This document shows, piece after piece, positions 15,701 through 23,946 of a stretch of 39,347 nucleotides of DNA. Every line of letters begins with the position of its first letter. Positions within the stretch are counted from its first letter, which is position 1. The notes beneath the pieces are model-generated. The model ran no database searches. It saw only the letters and a program-made list of their open reading frames with translations, and was not told the DNA's origin. This DNA comes from DAOTUB01 sp034437455 (GTDB lineage Bacteria; Chloroflexota; Anaerolineae; B4-G1). Made by a program: the position numbers and the translations under genes. The DNA is taken from positions 1 through 39,347 of the forward strand of contig DAOTUB010000154.1 in NCBI GenBank assembly GCA_034437455.1, in the 5' to 3' direction.

Positions 15701-17148
15701 TTGTTGGGGATAGGATCGCCCAGAGCGTAGTCCCGGAGGGGTTCCCACCCTTGCGGGGGAACAGCGGTACTGGTGATGAGAAACGTGGTTCGGGTGATGC
15801 TCAACGTGGGACTGACCGAGCGCAGCAAGGCCACGATGCCAGAGATGTGGGGGGCAGCCATCGAGGTACCATTCTCCAAGCTGTAAGCACCCCCAGGCAC
15901 GCTGGAACGCACGTTGACCCCTGGCGCAACCACGTGCGGGCGAATCTCGCCCCACGGCGAGGGGCCTCGGCTGGAAAAATTGGCCGTCTCGTCGTACTCG
16001 TCAGAGGCTCCGACGGCAAAGGCCTCCGGCAGAGAAGCCGGTGAGCCGACTGTGCCTCGGTCAGGACCGCTGTTTCCGTTGGAAATGACCGGGAGGATGC
16101 CCGCCGCCCGCAACGCCTGCAAATCAGGCTGAAAGACGATCTCGTAGCCGTTGTCTTTGCCCCACGAACAGTTGACCACATCTGGGGCCTGCGCCGGATC
16201 GCCTCCAGGAGCCAAGAGCCACTGGAACCCGTCGTGGATCCAGGAATCGTGACCATATCCTTTGCTGTTGAGCACCCGCACGCCGATCCACCGCGCGCCT
16301 GGCGCAACGCCGATGCCGTCCTGACCAACGATGATGCCCATTGTGTGACTTCCGTGACCTGAGCCATCCACCGGATAGAGCGCGCCGCCGTCGGTCGAGT
16401 CGTGCCAACTGTAGGTGTTATTAGGCGGGCCGTGGGGATTGTAGCCTCTATAGTTCGTCTGGAGCGCCGGATGGAGCCAGTCCACGCCCGTGTCCATCCC
16501 CGCCACGACCGCCCCTGTGCCAGAGATGTGGAGGGAGGACCAGATCTGGGGGGCGCGGATGCGGTCAATGTTCCACTCAATGGATTGGGGATTTGAAGAT
16601 TCAAGATTTGGAGATTGGGGGGAGATCCATTGACGGTAGTGATCGAGGCGGATGGTAGCGACGGAGGGATGAGCGGCGACCGTGCGGATGACGGAAGGCC
16701 GGGCGCGGAGGGCGATCCCGTTAAAGATCCAGAAGGGAGTGTAAGATTCCACCAGTCCAGCGGCCTGCGCCTCCTCCAGGTAAGCTCGCAACGAGGCCTG
16801 GGAGCGGGTCGCCGTGGCTTGCAGTGTCGAGACGAGATGAGAGCGAGTCGCTTTCGCACCCCGCGCTCCACCGACCGCCGCCTCGAGATCGGTCTGCTCG
16901 CGCAGATGGACGATGACGCGCACGATCTCGTCGGGGGTGGCCTGCTCCAGAATTTGAAAAAGTTCTGGCTCAATAGGAGCCTCCTCCCACTTTGGCCTAC
17001 CTTGATCGGGAGAAAGAGCCGCCTCTCTCCCTCGTCGGTGGTCCTCATCGTCCTCCACTCCTGATGAAGCAGCAAATGCCAGAATCACTGCATTTGCCAA
17101 CAAGAAAAATAAGAGTATCATGCTTGCAATGCGGTAGCGTATGCTCAT
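12760..17148 (-). CDS. Large multidomain secreted subtilisin-family (S8) protease, 1462 aa
   Basis: A signal peptide (residues 5-27) is followed by an I9-like propeptide region (about 60-172) and a bacillopeptidase-F-like S8 domain (about 195-490) with Asp219 (GMDTGVD), His265 (GHGSHTMG) and Ser429 (NGTSMAAPH). Next are two carboxypeptidase-regulatory-like beta-sandwich domains ('GTVCRAGDAAPIAGATV', 'GQITDAATGQPITATI') and two GATase/flavodoxin-like domains beginning 'SILLVDSGGWYY' and 'PILLVDDDRWYE', separated by a beta-sandwich. Then come DUF11-like domains ('GDILTYTLSLRNDGPE', 'AAVTCTLALANAGPG') and the terminus 'YFPVVMRDGP'. The start at ATG 17148 puts the signal peptide at the N-terminus; the upstream in-frame stretch back to 18225 is antisense to the desulfhydrase gene and is not coding. 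It is probably an extracellular proteolytic enzyme of a protein-degrading organism. Confidence 0.85.
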   Translation of the reverse strand: MSIRYRIASMILLFFLLANAVILAFAASSGVEDDEDHRRGREAALSPDQGRPKWEEAPIEPELFQILEQATPDEIVRVIVHLREQTDLEAAVGGARGAKATRSHLVSTLQATATRSQASLRAYLEEAQAAGLVESYTPFWIFNGIALRARPSVIRTVAAHPSVATIRLDHYRQWISPQSPNLESSNPQSIEWNIDRIRAPQIWSSLHISGTGAVVAGMDTGVDWLHPALQTNYRGYNPHGPPNNTYSWHDSTDGGALYPVDGSGHGSHTMGIIVGQDGIGVAPGARWIGVRVLNSKGYGHDSWIHDGFQWLLAPGGDPAQAPDVVNCSWGKDNGYEIVFQPDLQALRAAGILPVISNGNSGPDRGTVGSPASLPEAFAVGASDEYDETANFSSRGPSPWGEIRPHVVAPGVNVRSSVPGGAYSLENGTSMAAPHISGIVALLRSVSPTLSITRTTFLITSTAVPPQGWEPLRDYALGDPIPNNDTGWGRVDAFAAVAALTRPGIISGTVCRAGDAAPIAGATVKAVPRSGEGGGTATTGDDGSYRLELAPDIYDLVASAFGHESARKWRVVAITDTTTTANFSLTPLPTGVLRGQITDAATGQPITATIAVLDTPFQVVADAYTFDLPGGSYTLRASRLGYRVVTATAVVTAGQVTIANLALSPAPSILLVDSGGWYYESQVRYFRQALDDLAYICDEWPIRHLPDDLPAASDLIPYDIVIWSAPRDAPGYIGAEDAVSGYLSNGGRLLLSGQDVGFWDGGGALDYWSDYYREYLKVNCVSDNAPVRALVGLEGDIFAGLAVTITGAGGADNQSFPDVVAVVDPDAAAPLLTYKGGGCGGVRVGTCLGYRVVYLSFGLEGINDRIARQEVMGRALEWLDSPLPTVGLELDPASQLRVGPPGSVVTHTLRVRHVGQGGAPDTVSLSLDGVSWATQISAQSLSLSPCTSATVLLSVTIPAAAAWDVQDVVTLTARSSLSPSLVLSATLTSKAPAPILLVDDDRWYEQQEKYQAAMEAVDFPYDLWQIKPALGGGRDHSPSLATLQWYPILVWWTGYDWYAPVTAAEEATLAAYLDGGGRLFLSSQDFLYYHHDDAAVLPLPFSRDHLGVLTYTEAVTPTRAVGVPKDPIGDRLGPYPLDYPYGYQNWSDGVEPMPGTAVVLRDQGRRGMGLARREDSYATAFFAFPFEALPEEARPTVMERVVGWLSWLGGSTFFADRGAVAPGDILTYTLSLRNDGPERVTVSLSNTLPTNLNIVTDSITGPGSYYTPTRRLSWSGSLDPDEVVTFTYRTTVVTDVLLGDSIINTASLGIEEHFVRFHRAAVVRVGTPDLSPSSFGCDPSIARPGAAVTCTLALANAGPGDTLTVTAAISLSMDATFASGSLDWTGGGMVEVFSDTVRWNGALSAGREVVLTYQLSLPSDPVHPLLYSVAFLEDGVGGAWERAAWILPDPWRAYFPVVMRDGP

Positions 17149-17251
17149 TATTTGTCTTTCGCCATTGTCGTCAGAGGCGCCACGCAAAGTAACAAGGCTC
17201 CGGCAAAAATTGGGAACCATCATTCTACTGACTAGCCAATCTGTTGACTCA

Positions 17252-17257
17252 ATTATA
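17252..17257 (-). promoter_or_regulatory. -10 box TATAAT for the 1462-aa protease
   Basis: TATAAT on the minus strand, about 100 bp before ATG 17148. The matching -35 (TTTCTA at 17 bp) is weak. The same intergenic region must serve the divergent desulfhydrase gene. Confidence 0.4.
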
Positions 17258-17295
17258 CCATCGAGAGTCAAGAATAGAAACTTGGAGGCATAACA

Positions 17296-18273
17296 ATGTT
17301 GACGGACAATCTGACGCGCGTACCCATCGCCCATCTGCCCACACCACTGGAACCGCTGCCCCGCCTCACCGCGCAACTGGGCGGGCCGGAATTGTGGATC
17401 AAGCGGGACGATCAGACCGGGCTGGCGACGGGGGGAAACAAGGCCCGCAAACTCGAGTTCCTGGTAGCCGACGCGCTGGCGCAAAAGGCCGACACATTGA
17501 TCACGTGCGGCGCGGCGCAATCGAACCACGCCCGCCAGACGGCGGCTGCGGCAGTCAAGTTTGGGCTGGCCTGCACGCTGGTGTTGCGGGGAGAAGAGCC
17601 GCCGCAGACGCGGGGCAATCTGTTTCTGGATCGACTGCTGGGCGCAGAGACCGTCTGGGCGGGCGAACAACCGTTGGACGAGCGAATGGCTCAGGTAGCC
17701 GGAGAATTGCAAGCCAGGGGCCGCCACCCCTACACCGTGCCTCTGGGCGGGAGCGATCGCACCGGGACCAGCGGCTATGTGGCGGGGATGGAGGAATTGC
17801 TGGCGCAGTGCACAGAGTGCAAAATCGACTTTGACCAGATCGTGTTTCCCTCTGGCAGCGGCGGCACCCAGGCAGGAGCGGTCGTGGGAGCGCGCGCGTT
17901 GGGATACACAGGGCGTATCCTGGGCATCAGCGTGTCGGCGCAAGCGGATCCCTTCCGGCGTACCCTGGCGGGCCTGGCGACGGAGACGGCGGCCCACCTG
18001 GATCTGAGCCTGACTTTCACACCGGAGGATTTTGACGTGAACGATGACTATCTGGGCGGCGGGTACGGCGTGGTGGGCGACCTGGAGCGAAAGGCGATCC
18101 ACACCCTGGCCAGCGTCGAAGGGGTGCTGATCGATCCCGTCTACACCGGACGGGCGTTCGGCGGACTGCTTGATCAGATCCAGCGCGGCGGCTTTCGGTC
18201 CGACGAGCAGGTGCTTTTCTGGCACACCGGCGGGACGGGGGGACTATTTGCCTACGAAGATGCATTGATCTGA
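17296..18273 (+). CDS. dcyD: D-cysteine desulfhydrase / ACC deaminase-family PLP enzyme
   Basis: A 325-residue fold-type II PLP enzyme. 'WIKRDDQTGLATGGNKARKL' (residues 34-53) holds the Schiff-base lysine in 'GGNKARKLEFL'. 'CGAAQSNHARQTAAAA' forms the cofactor pocket and 'FPSGSGGTQAG' the phosphate-binding loop, while the C-terminal 'WHTGGTGGLFAYED' is characteristic of D-cysteine desulfhydrases, which convert D-cysteine to pyruvate, sulfide and ammonia. 1-aminocyclopropane-1-carboxylate deaminase is a close alternative that cannot be excluded by eye. GGAGG (17284-17288) sits 7 nt before ATG 17296. The gene is divergent from the protease. Confidence 0.85.
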   Translation: MLTDNLTRVPIAHLPTPLEPLPRLTAQLGGPELWIKRDDQTGLATGGNKARKLEFLVADALAQKADTLITCGAAQSNHARQTAAAAVKFGLACTLVLRGEEPPQTRGNLFLDRLLGAETVWAGEQPLDERMAQVAGELQARGRHPYTVPLGGSDRTGTSGYVAGMEELLAQCTECKIDFDQIVFPSGSGGTQAGAVVGARALGYTGRILGISVSAQADPFRRTLAGLATETAAHLDLSLTFTPEDFDVNDDYLGGGYGVVGDLERKAIHTLASVEGVLIDPVYTGRAFGGLLDQIQRGGFRSDEQVLFWHTGGTGGLFAYEDALI

Positions 18274-18298
18274 CCCCAGACAAACGCAGCAAGCCCGC

Positions 18299-18327
18299 TT
18301 GCGCTTGAGGCAAAGTTGTGATATTCT
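18299..18327 (+). promoter_or_regulatory. Promoter TTGCGC-17-TATTCT for the SPFH operon
   Basis: TTGCGC (18299-18304) and TATTCT (18322-18327), 17-bp spacer, with a leader of about 60 nt to ATG 18398. A ribosome-binding site GGAAGG (18386-18391) lies 6 nt before the start. Confidence 0.6.
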
Positions 18328-18397
18328 TTGAACAGTTCCCGGAAACAGAGCTTCACCTCATTAGTTCGGCGGCATCCTGATCTGCGGAAGGCACACT

Positions 18398-19999
18398 ATG
18401 GCAAGCAGACCAAAGCAGAGACAATCCGGTGAGACGCCAAGCGGACCAATCGGCTGCTATACTCTTGTCCTCCTGGTGGCCGTTTTCATGGCGACTGGGC
18501 TACTCATCGTGCTGCCCAACTTGCTCACCACACTCAATCTGACTGTGCTGTTACCGGTGCTTGACGTTCTCCTCGCAGCCCTGTACAGTTGGCTGCTCGC
18601 GGGGCTTGGCGTCTGTTTGCTGCTTTCCCTGTGGCTCAAGAACAGAGCTGTCGCAACGATCTTGACGCTGTTACTCGGCCTCATCTGGGTTGCAGTATTC
18701 ACTCGCTATGTTCAAGGAGAGGGCTTGTTCCCCAAAGTGCTCGTCATCCTGCTCACCCTGGGCATTCCCGCCCTGCCAGCCCTCTGGTTCTCGCGCCCTC
18801 TCGAAGGCATGCTCACCCTCACGATGAGTTCGGGATGGCTCCTGTTGTGGCTCCTCCTATTCATCAGGCTGAAGGAATATATGGCCGGCGTCATACTCCT
18901 CTTATCCCTGGCCACGACCGGCGCGGTCTTTATCGGCGGCATCTACATAGCCAGCGGCTTTTTGCTTCCCCTTTCGGAAAGACGTCACTGGCGCACGATT
19001 TTCAACTTTCTGCGAGATTTCGCCATCGGGGTGAACTTTCCCGCCTACGTCGTGGTGGACGAGCTGTATGAGGAAGACAAGGTGGAGAACCGGATACCCG
19101 GCAATCCCTTTGGCGAAATTACGTCCAGCCCTGGATTCGTCCTCAGCGGCTGCGACCACGCCGTAGCGATCTCTTCCGGCATCAAGTTCAAAGGAGTGCA
19201 CGGGCCGGGCGTCACCTTTATGCGCTTTGGCGACCAGGTCGTGCAAACCATCGACCTCCGTCCTCAGTTACGGGCCTTTACCGTGGATGCGCTGACAAAG
19301 GATGGCATCAAGATCAAGGTGTTGGCTTTCACACCGTGCAAGATCGACTCGCGCGGCAGAAAGCCGACGTTGGGCGAGCCTCTGCCCTACAACAAAAGCG
19401 CCGCGTTCAAGGCCGTTCACGCCCAGAGGACGGAACATGGAGGCAACCAGACGAAACTGCGCGCGTGGTACGACCTGCCACGCATGATCGCCGAGCGCAC
19501 GTTGCAGAACATCATCAGCGCATACAACTTTGACGATCTGTACGGCCCCTACCAACCCGGCGGCGTGCCCCTGCGCAAGATCATTGCCAATAGATTCTAC
19601 GAACAGGTCGCTGCGGAACTGGAACCGCTGGGGATTCAACTCATCGGCGGAGGCATCAGCGACTTGCAGCCCGCGGACCCCCAGGTGTACGTGAAGCGAG
19701 TGCGCAGTTGGCAAACTGAATGGACACGCAAAATCACGCTCAAGCAGGCCGAAGGACAGGCCGAATGGCTGCGCATCGTAGAGCGGGCGCGAGCAGAGGT
19801 GCAAACAGACCTGATCATGAGCCTGGGCCGCCAGCTCGACGAGCTAAGCAGGACGAGAGCAGAATTCCGCCCAGAACGGATCCTCAAACAAGCCGTGATC
19901 GTTCTCGATCAATTGTCAGGCCAGGCGACCATGAAGGGCGCATTACCCGACGAAACCGTGCAGGGGATCATACAAATCCGCGAGGCATTCACAGAGTAA
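18398..19999 (+). CDS. Membrane SPFH/Band-7 domain protein (first of two)
   Basis: 533 residues. The N-terminal 190 residues contain about six hydrophobic segments, far more than the single anchor of usual flotillin or stomatin relatives. An SPFH-like beta core follows (about 240-320: 'GCDHAVAISSGIKFKGVHGPG', split by the strand 'TFMRFGDQVVQTIDLRPQ', then 'FTVDALTKDGIKIKV'). A helical region containing 'QAEGQAEWLRIVERARAEVQ' (about 450-480) is typical of SPFH oligomerising helices. SPFH proteins form membrane scaffolds that organise microdomains or sequester proteases. The next gene encodes a paralogue 25 bp downstream. Confidence 0.75.
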   Translation: MASRPKQRQSGETPSGPIGCYTLVLLVAVFMATGLLIVLPNLLTTLNLTVLLPVLDVLLAALYSWLLAGLGVCLLLSLWLKNRAVATILTLLLGLIWVAVFTRYVQGEGLFPKVLVILLTLGIPALPALWFSRPLEGMLTLTMSSGWLLLWLLLFIRLKEYMAGVILLLSLATTGAVFIGGIYIASGFLLPLSERRHWRTIFNFLRDFAIGVNFPAYVVVDELYEEDKVENRIPGNPFGEITSSPGFVLSGCDHAVAISSGIKFKGVHGPGVTFMRFGDQVVQTIDLRPQLRAFTVDALTKDGIKIKVLAFTPCKIDSRGRKPTLGEPLPYNKSAAFKAVHAQRTEHGGNQTKLRAWYDLPRMIAERTLQNIISAYNFDDLYGPYQPGGVPLRKIIANRFYEQVAAELEPLGIQLIGGGISDLQPADPQVYVKRVRSWQTEWTRKITLKQAEGQAEWLRIVERARAEVQTDLIMSLGRQLDELSRTRAEFRPERILKQAVIVLDQLSGQATMKGALPDETVQGIIQIREAFTE

Positions 20000-20024
20000 T
20001 GAAAAGCGAACCGAGACGCCGACC

Positions 20025-21404
20025 ATGAATTTGGGCAAGTACACAGCTCACGTGAAGCAGACAGTGCTCATATTGGGGATCGCCCTGGCAGTCATGTCCG
20101 TACTGGGGGTGGCGGCTGATATATGGCTGCGCACCGTCCAAACCGCTCCCGAAGGGGGGCCAATCATCCCGGCATCCGGGTGGACCCCCTTTGCCCTGGC
20201 ACTGGCATCTGTACACATCGCCTTCCCCGTCATCGGCGCGCTGGTAGCGATTCCTCTGCTCGCTTCGCCCTTGCTGCAAAAGTTATACGCCGCCAAGAAT
20301 ATCACAGAGGCACACGACGCGCTAAATCGCATCGTATTTGGGCAACTGGGGCGTAACCCCATCCTCATCGCCAAGGAGGGCAAATTCTTTGTCGGCAAAG
20401 ACTCGCTCCCCGGACGTGTGGGCGGCCCCGCTACCCTGATCATCTACAATGATACCGCCGTCGTCACAGAACAATACGGATCTCTCAAGCGCGTCCTGGG
20501 TCCTGGCTTCCGAAGTCTGGAACGTTTTGAGAAAATCTGGGAACTGGTGGACCTGCGCCCCCAGCGTTGGGTACTCGAGGTGTTCGCCCTGACGAAAGAG
20601 GGCATCCCGATCAGTTGCGAGGCGGACATATCCTTTCAGATCGACGATCAACCTCAGGAACCCGGGGAAAAAGTGCACAAAGATGGGCCTTATCCGTTCA
20701 CAGAGGAAGCCGTCTTTAGGGCCGCCACTAACAAGTGGATCCGCGAGCCGGATCGAAAAGACCCCTTTTTAACGTGGGCGGGACGGGTGGTGATCGGTTC
20801 CACCGAGGGCACGTTGCGCAACATCCTGGCGGGATACCGGCTGGATTGGTTGATCGCCCCTCCCCAGCCGGGTCAAAGACACCCGCGAGAAGAGATTCGC
20901 CAACAACTCGAAGAGACACTGGAAGAGAGCGTGGGCAACGTGGGCGCCAAGCTGATAAACGTGGAGCTTGGCGCGATCCAGGTCAAGGCCAGAGACGAGG
21001 AAACAGCCAAGCGACTTTCCCAAATTGTCTCTAAACAGTGGATCGACGCCTGGTACGCCGATTGGGAGACCCGCACGCTGACCAGCAAGGCAGAGGGCGA
21101 GGCAGAACTGTTGCGGATCGATATGGCCCGCATACAGGCACAGGTCGAGATGGTGGTGACACTCACCGAAGCCCTACAATCCACCCTCGTGACCGAAGGG
21201 GCGATCGAGCCTTACATCCTGGCCATGCGCTTTGTGGAGACGTTGCGCTGGATGTCCTACAATAACATCCGGCGGGAGTTTATGCCGCCTGAAGCCATGC
21301 GAACGTTGAAGCAACTCCAAAATTTGATGGGAACCAAAACCGAGACGCCCGACGAACAGACCGGTCAGCGGATGACGTTCAACTTGCCGCCGGAGGAAGC
21401 ATGA
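20025..21404 (+). CDS. Membrane SPFH/Band-7 domain protein (second of two)
   Basis: 459 residues. Two hydrophobic segments (about 11-33, 48-85) precede an SPFH-like core ('TLIIYNDTAVVTEQYGSLKR', then 'VLEVFALTKEGIPISCEADI'), and a charged helical tail 'SKAEGEAELLRIDMARIQAQ' matches the tail of the upstream protein. The two proteins share the order SPFH core, 'W..T..W' helix, 'xAEGxAExLRI' helix, and probably hetero-oligomerise (inference). The stop codon overlaps the ATG of the TPR/LexA-like gene by four bases (ATGA), implying coupled translation. Confidence 0.75.
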   Translation: MNLGKYTAHVKQTVLILGIALAVMSVLGVAADIWLRTVQTAPEGGPIIPASGWTPFALALASVHIAFPVIGALVAIPLLASPLLQKLYAAKNITEAHDALNRIVFGQLGRNPILIAKEGKFFVGKDSLPGRVGGPATLIIYNDTAVVTEQYGSLKRVLGPGFRSLERFEKIWELVDLRPQRWVLEVFALTKEGIPISCEADISFQIDDQPQEPGEKVHKDGPYPFTEEAVFRAATNKWIREPDRKDPFLTWAGRVVIGSTEGTLRNILAGYRLDWLIAPPQPGQRHPREEIRQQLEETLEESVGNVGAKLINVELGAIQVKARDEETAKRLSQIVSKQWIDAWYADWETRTLTSKAEGEAELLRIDMARIQAQVEMVVTLTEALQSTLVTEGAIEPYILAMRFVETLRWMSYNNIRREFMPPEAMRTLKQLQNLMGTKTETPDEQTGQRMTFNLPPEEA

Positions 21405-22387
21405 TCAACTTGCCACCCCAATTAACGCCGTCCGAACTGCTTTACTGCGACGCTCTGCCTCCATTCATCGACAGGTTGCTGGCCGGCTCTCGCTCGCTGC
21501 GCAGGGAAGGCAGATTGTTAGAGGCAGAGCACTGCGCGCTGGATGCCCTGGAGGGCGATCCCGATCCAGGAGTCAGCGTCGCACAGGCATTGTCCTTGAT
21601 CCACCTGGCAGATGTGCACCGGGACATGGGAAAACTGGGACCGGTGTTGACCAACTGCCGAAAGGCCTACCGCATCTTTCAGCGCCAAACATCTCGCTAT
21701 CAACGACATAACGAAGCCGTGACTGCCTACGCGCTTGGACTGGCGCACCAGTTGCTCGGCAGTGAAATGGACGCGCTGAGATGGTACCAGGAGGCGGATC
21801 AACTGTTTGAACGAGTCAAGGACGACTGGACCGCCGTCAATGACCTTGCGCGCGTAGATACCTGCGACCGCGTCCGACAGTGGATGGAGACGTTGAGCGG
21901 ACATCTGACCACTGCCCGGACACAGCCCGACGCGGGGCTTATCTCTCGCATCTGGGTGCCCATCATCCCCTTAGACGAGAACGGGGGCAAGTTTGCCATG
22001 GCAAAACTGGAGATCGATAGCCTCATCGTCGGGCGCCGGCTGACGATCAATGGAACGCCGTTCCGCGTGCAACCCCTCATCAAGGGCCAACAACTCTCCC
22101 TGTCGCCCGGCGTCAAATACTATGCCCTGAGGGTCCCCAATGAAGTGCACAAACCCCTGGGCACGCACGATGGGGATTACGCGTTGATCGTGCGCAGGCA
22201 GGACGCCGACAAGGAAGGCCCCGGCATCCTGGAAACGCTCAGCGGGCCGGAGTTTGGCAATTTCAAGCGCGACGATGACGGCAACATCGAATTCTTTGGA
22301 CCCGACGGCGCCAAGGTGATCGGCGGCAAGGATATTAGCGACGATTTCCAGATTGGATACATCGCCGCGCTGTTAAAGCCGACGTAA
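21401..22387 (+). CDS. TPR-like protein with a LexA/S24-like C-terminal domain lacking the catalytic Ser
   Basis: 328 residues. The N-terminal half (about 20-150) is helical with TPR-like pairs: 'AQALSLIHLADVHRDMGKLG' and 'AYALGLAHQLLGSEMDALRW'. The C-terminal half (about 180-328) follows the LexA/S24 peptidase layout: 'GVKYYALRVPNEVHKPLGTH' immediately followed by 'DGDYALIVRR', then 'FKRDDDGNIEFFGP' and 'FQIGYIAALLKP'. In active LexA-type proteins the first segment has GDSM with the nucleophilic Ser; here the place reads 'NEVH', while the Lys of 'FKR' could match the general base. It has no signal peptide or TM segment, so it is probably cytosolic and works with the two membrane SPFH proteins it is translationally coupled to. 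Confidence 0.65.
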   Translation: MINLPPQLTPSELLYCDALPPFIDRLLAGSRSLRREGRLLEAEHCALDALEGDPDPGVSVAQALSLIHLADVHRDMGKLGPVLTNCRKAYRIFQRQTSRYQRHNEAVTAYALGLAHQLLGSEMDALRWYQEADQLFERVKDDWTAVNDLARVDTCDRVRQWMETLSGHLTTARTQPDAGLISRIWVPIIPLDENGGKFAMAKLEIDSLIVGRRLTINGTPFRVQPLIKGQQLSLSPGVKYYALRVPNEVHKPLGTHDGDYALIVRRQDADKEGPGILETLSGPEFGNFKRDDDGNIEFFGPDGAKVIGGKDISDDFQIGYIAALLKPT

Positions 22388-22403
22388 AACCGGAGATCAA
22401 ACT

Positions 22404-23069
22404 GTGTCCCAAGACGCCATCGCTCTTCTTGCCTCCTTCGTCTACGTCTTTGCCATGATCGGCATCGCCGAGGGATTGCGCAAGTGGCGCGAATACGGCG
22501 TGGATTTCACCCGCAAATTCATCCACATCGCCGTCGGGATGTGGGCCTACGGCACGGTGTTGCTCTTCGAGCGCCGCGCTTTTGCCATCATCCCTCCACT
22601 GGCGTTCGTCGCCATCAACGCCTTCTCCTACTGGCAAGGGACGTTCAAGGCGATGGAGACCGGCGAGAAGGGGCAACTGGGCACCATCTACTTTCCCGTC
22701 TCGTTCGCGGTGCTCGTCTGGCTGCTGTGGGCTCGCCCCCACCTGCTGGTGGCGAGCTTGATGCCAATGACCTGGGGAGACGCGCTGGCCGCCGTGGTCG
22801 GGCGGCGCATCGGACGGCAGCACTACACCGTCGTCGGGAGCACCCGCTCGCTGGAAGGATCGGCGGTGATGTTTCTCGCCAGTTGGGCGGCCACGCTTGC
22901 GCCGCTCCTGCTGCTGGCTCCGGCGTCCACCAGCCTGCTCGCCGCAGCAGGGATCGCCGCCGTCACAGCGTTCGGCGCAACAGTAACCGAGGCCACATCC
23001 CCCTGGGGAATTGACAACCTGACCGTCCCGGCAATTTCAGCGCTGATTCTGGCATTGATATTGCCCTGA
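22404..23069 (+). CDS. Dolichol/phytol kinase-like CTP-dependent membrane enzyme
   Basis: 221 residues, GTG start at 22404 with CGGAG 9 nt upstream. It is a multipass membrane protein of the SEC59/VTE5/CDP-diglyceride synthase-like family: 'DFTRKFIHIAVGMWAYGTV' (about residues 32-50), 'MPMTWGDALAAVVGRRIG' with the conserved Asp (about 113-130), and 'STRSLEGSAVMF' (about 141-152) match the CTP-binding region. The likely role is phosphorylation of a polyprenol or related lipid alcohol. A dolichyl-phosphate glucosyltransferase-like gene lies 3 kb downstream, so supply of a lipid carrier for surface glycans is a reasonable inference. It ends 26 bp before a convergent gene. Confidence 0.75.
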   Translation: MSQDAIALLASFVYVFAMIGIAEGLRKWREYGVDFTRKFIHIAVGMWAYGTVLLFERRAFAIIPPLAFVAINAFSYWQGTFKAMETGEKGQLGTIYFPVSFAVLVWLLWARPHLLVASLMPMTWGDALAAVVGRRIGRQHYTVVGSTRSLEGSAVMFLASWAATLAPLLLLAPASTSLLAAAGIAAVTAFGATVTEATSPWGIDNLTVPAISALILALILP

Positions 23070-23095
23070 ACAAAATCGCGGAATACGCGTCGGCA

Positions 23096-23902
23096 TCATT
23101 CTTCCGTGATCACAAACTGGGCGACGCCCTGCACCCGATCCTCGATGAGCACCCGCATCTGGTAGATGCCCGGCTCGTATCCTCCGGGGGGGTTGTAGTA
23201 GAGATACGTCTCCCCCTGATCTCCCCATTCCCACGCTTGCGTCAGTCCGTCCAGGTGTTCCTCCTCGCGGTAGATATCAAACGTCCAGGCCAGCCCATTG
23301 GTCATCCCCTCGTACGAAATAAACAAATAGACGCGGTGATCGCCTGGCGGGAACTCGGTGCCCGGATCCACAGGCTGGCCGTTTTCGTCCTTGTCGGCGG
23401 CCAGGGTGATAAAAGTGATGCGCGCGTCCTCCCCGGCAGGCACGTCCGATGGGAGCGGGCTTACTGCCGGATCCGGAGACGGGGTAGTTGGCGTCGGCGT
23501 GGGAATGAAAGGCGGCGTCGCCGTGGGCGGGCGCGTGAGCGTGGGCGTCGGCGTGCGGGTAGGTCGAGGAGTCGGAGAAGGAGAGAGTGTGACGATGGGA
23601 ACAGCCGTAGGAGCCAACTCAATCTGTGGGAGTCGCGGGGCTGCGATCAACACGGCGACCGCCAGCACCTCCATCGTCAGCGCCACAAACATCCAACGCA
23701 CAAACCGCTGGTGGGCATTCTGACGCAACACGTAGTACTTGGCACCGTGCGATTTGAGGAACTGCTGGACGGCCAACGCGGCCGGGATAAGGGACAAGGC
23801 AAATAGAAGGTAGGCGATCAAACGCAGCCAGTCCGGCGTCAGAATGGTCAAAGCTCCCTCCCCTAATCCACCAAGCGCACCGGTGAAACTATACCACAAC
23901 AT
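23096..23902 (-). CDS. Membrane protein with a Thr/Pro-rich linker and an extracellular beta domain
   Basis: 268 residues from ATG 23902. Two TM segments (about 22-42, 65-85) precede a low-complexity Thr/Pro linker (about 95-140) and a C-terminal beta-sandwich ('EDARITFITLAADKDENG', 'YNPPGGYEPGIYQMRVLIED') that looks like a ligand- or partner-binding domain. The in-frame TTG at 23917 overlaps the consensus -10 box and cannot be on the mRNA, so ATG 23902 is used. Function unknown. Confidence 0.75.
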   Translation of the reverse strand: MLWYSFTGALGGLGEGALTILTPDWLRLIAYLLFALSLIPAALAVQQFLKSHGAKYYVLRQNAHQRFVRWMFVALTMEVLAVAVLIAAPRLPQIELAPTAVPIVTLSPSPTPRPTRTPTPTLTRPPTATPPFIPTPTPTTPSPDPAVSPLPSDVPAGEDARITFITLAADKDENGQPVDPGTEFPPGDHRVYLFISYEGMTNGLAWTFDIYREEEHLDGLTQAWEWGDQGETYLYYNPPGGYEPGIYQMRVLIEDRVQGVAQFVITEE

Positions 23903-23916
23903 ACCGATTTTGCCCA

Positions 23917-23945
23917 ATTATACCGTGAGAAAACCGCCCCGACAA
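23917..23945 (-). promoter_or_regulatory. Promoter TTGTCG-17-TATAAT for the 23902 gene
   Basis: Minus-strand -35 TTGTCG (23945-23940) and -10 TATAAT (23922-23917), spacer 17. The leader is only about 7 nt. Its -35 is one base from the -35 of the divergent plus-strand promoter. Confidence 0.75.
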
Positions 23946-23946
23946 C

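Noticed and set aside
17149..18225. N-terminal extension of the large protease by 359 codons
   Set aside because: It is antisense to the desulfhydrase gene, has no domain, and would bury the signal peptide inside the protein.
18289..18302. GCAAGCCCGCTTGC after the desulfhydrase gene considered as a terminator
   Set aside because: Six-base arms with a two-base loop and no T-run; it also overlaps the -35 of the SPFH promoter.
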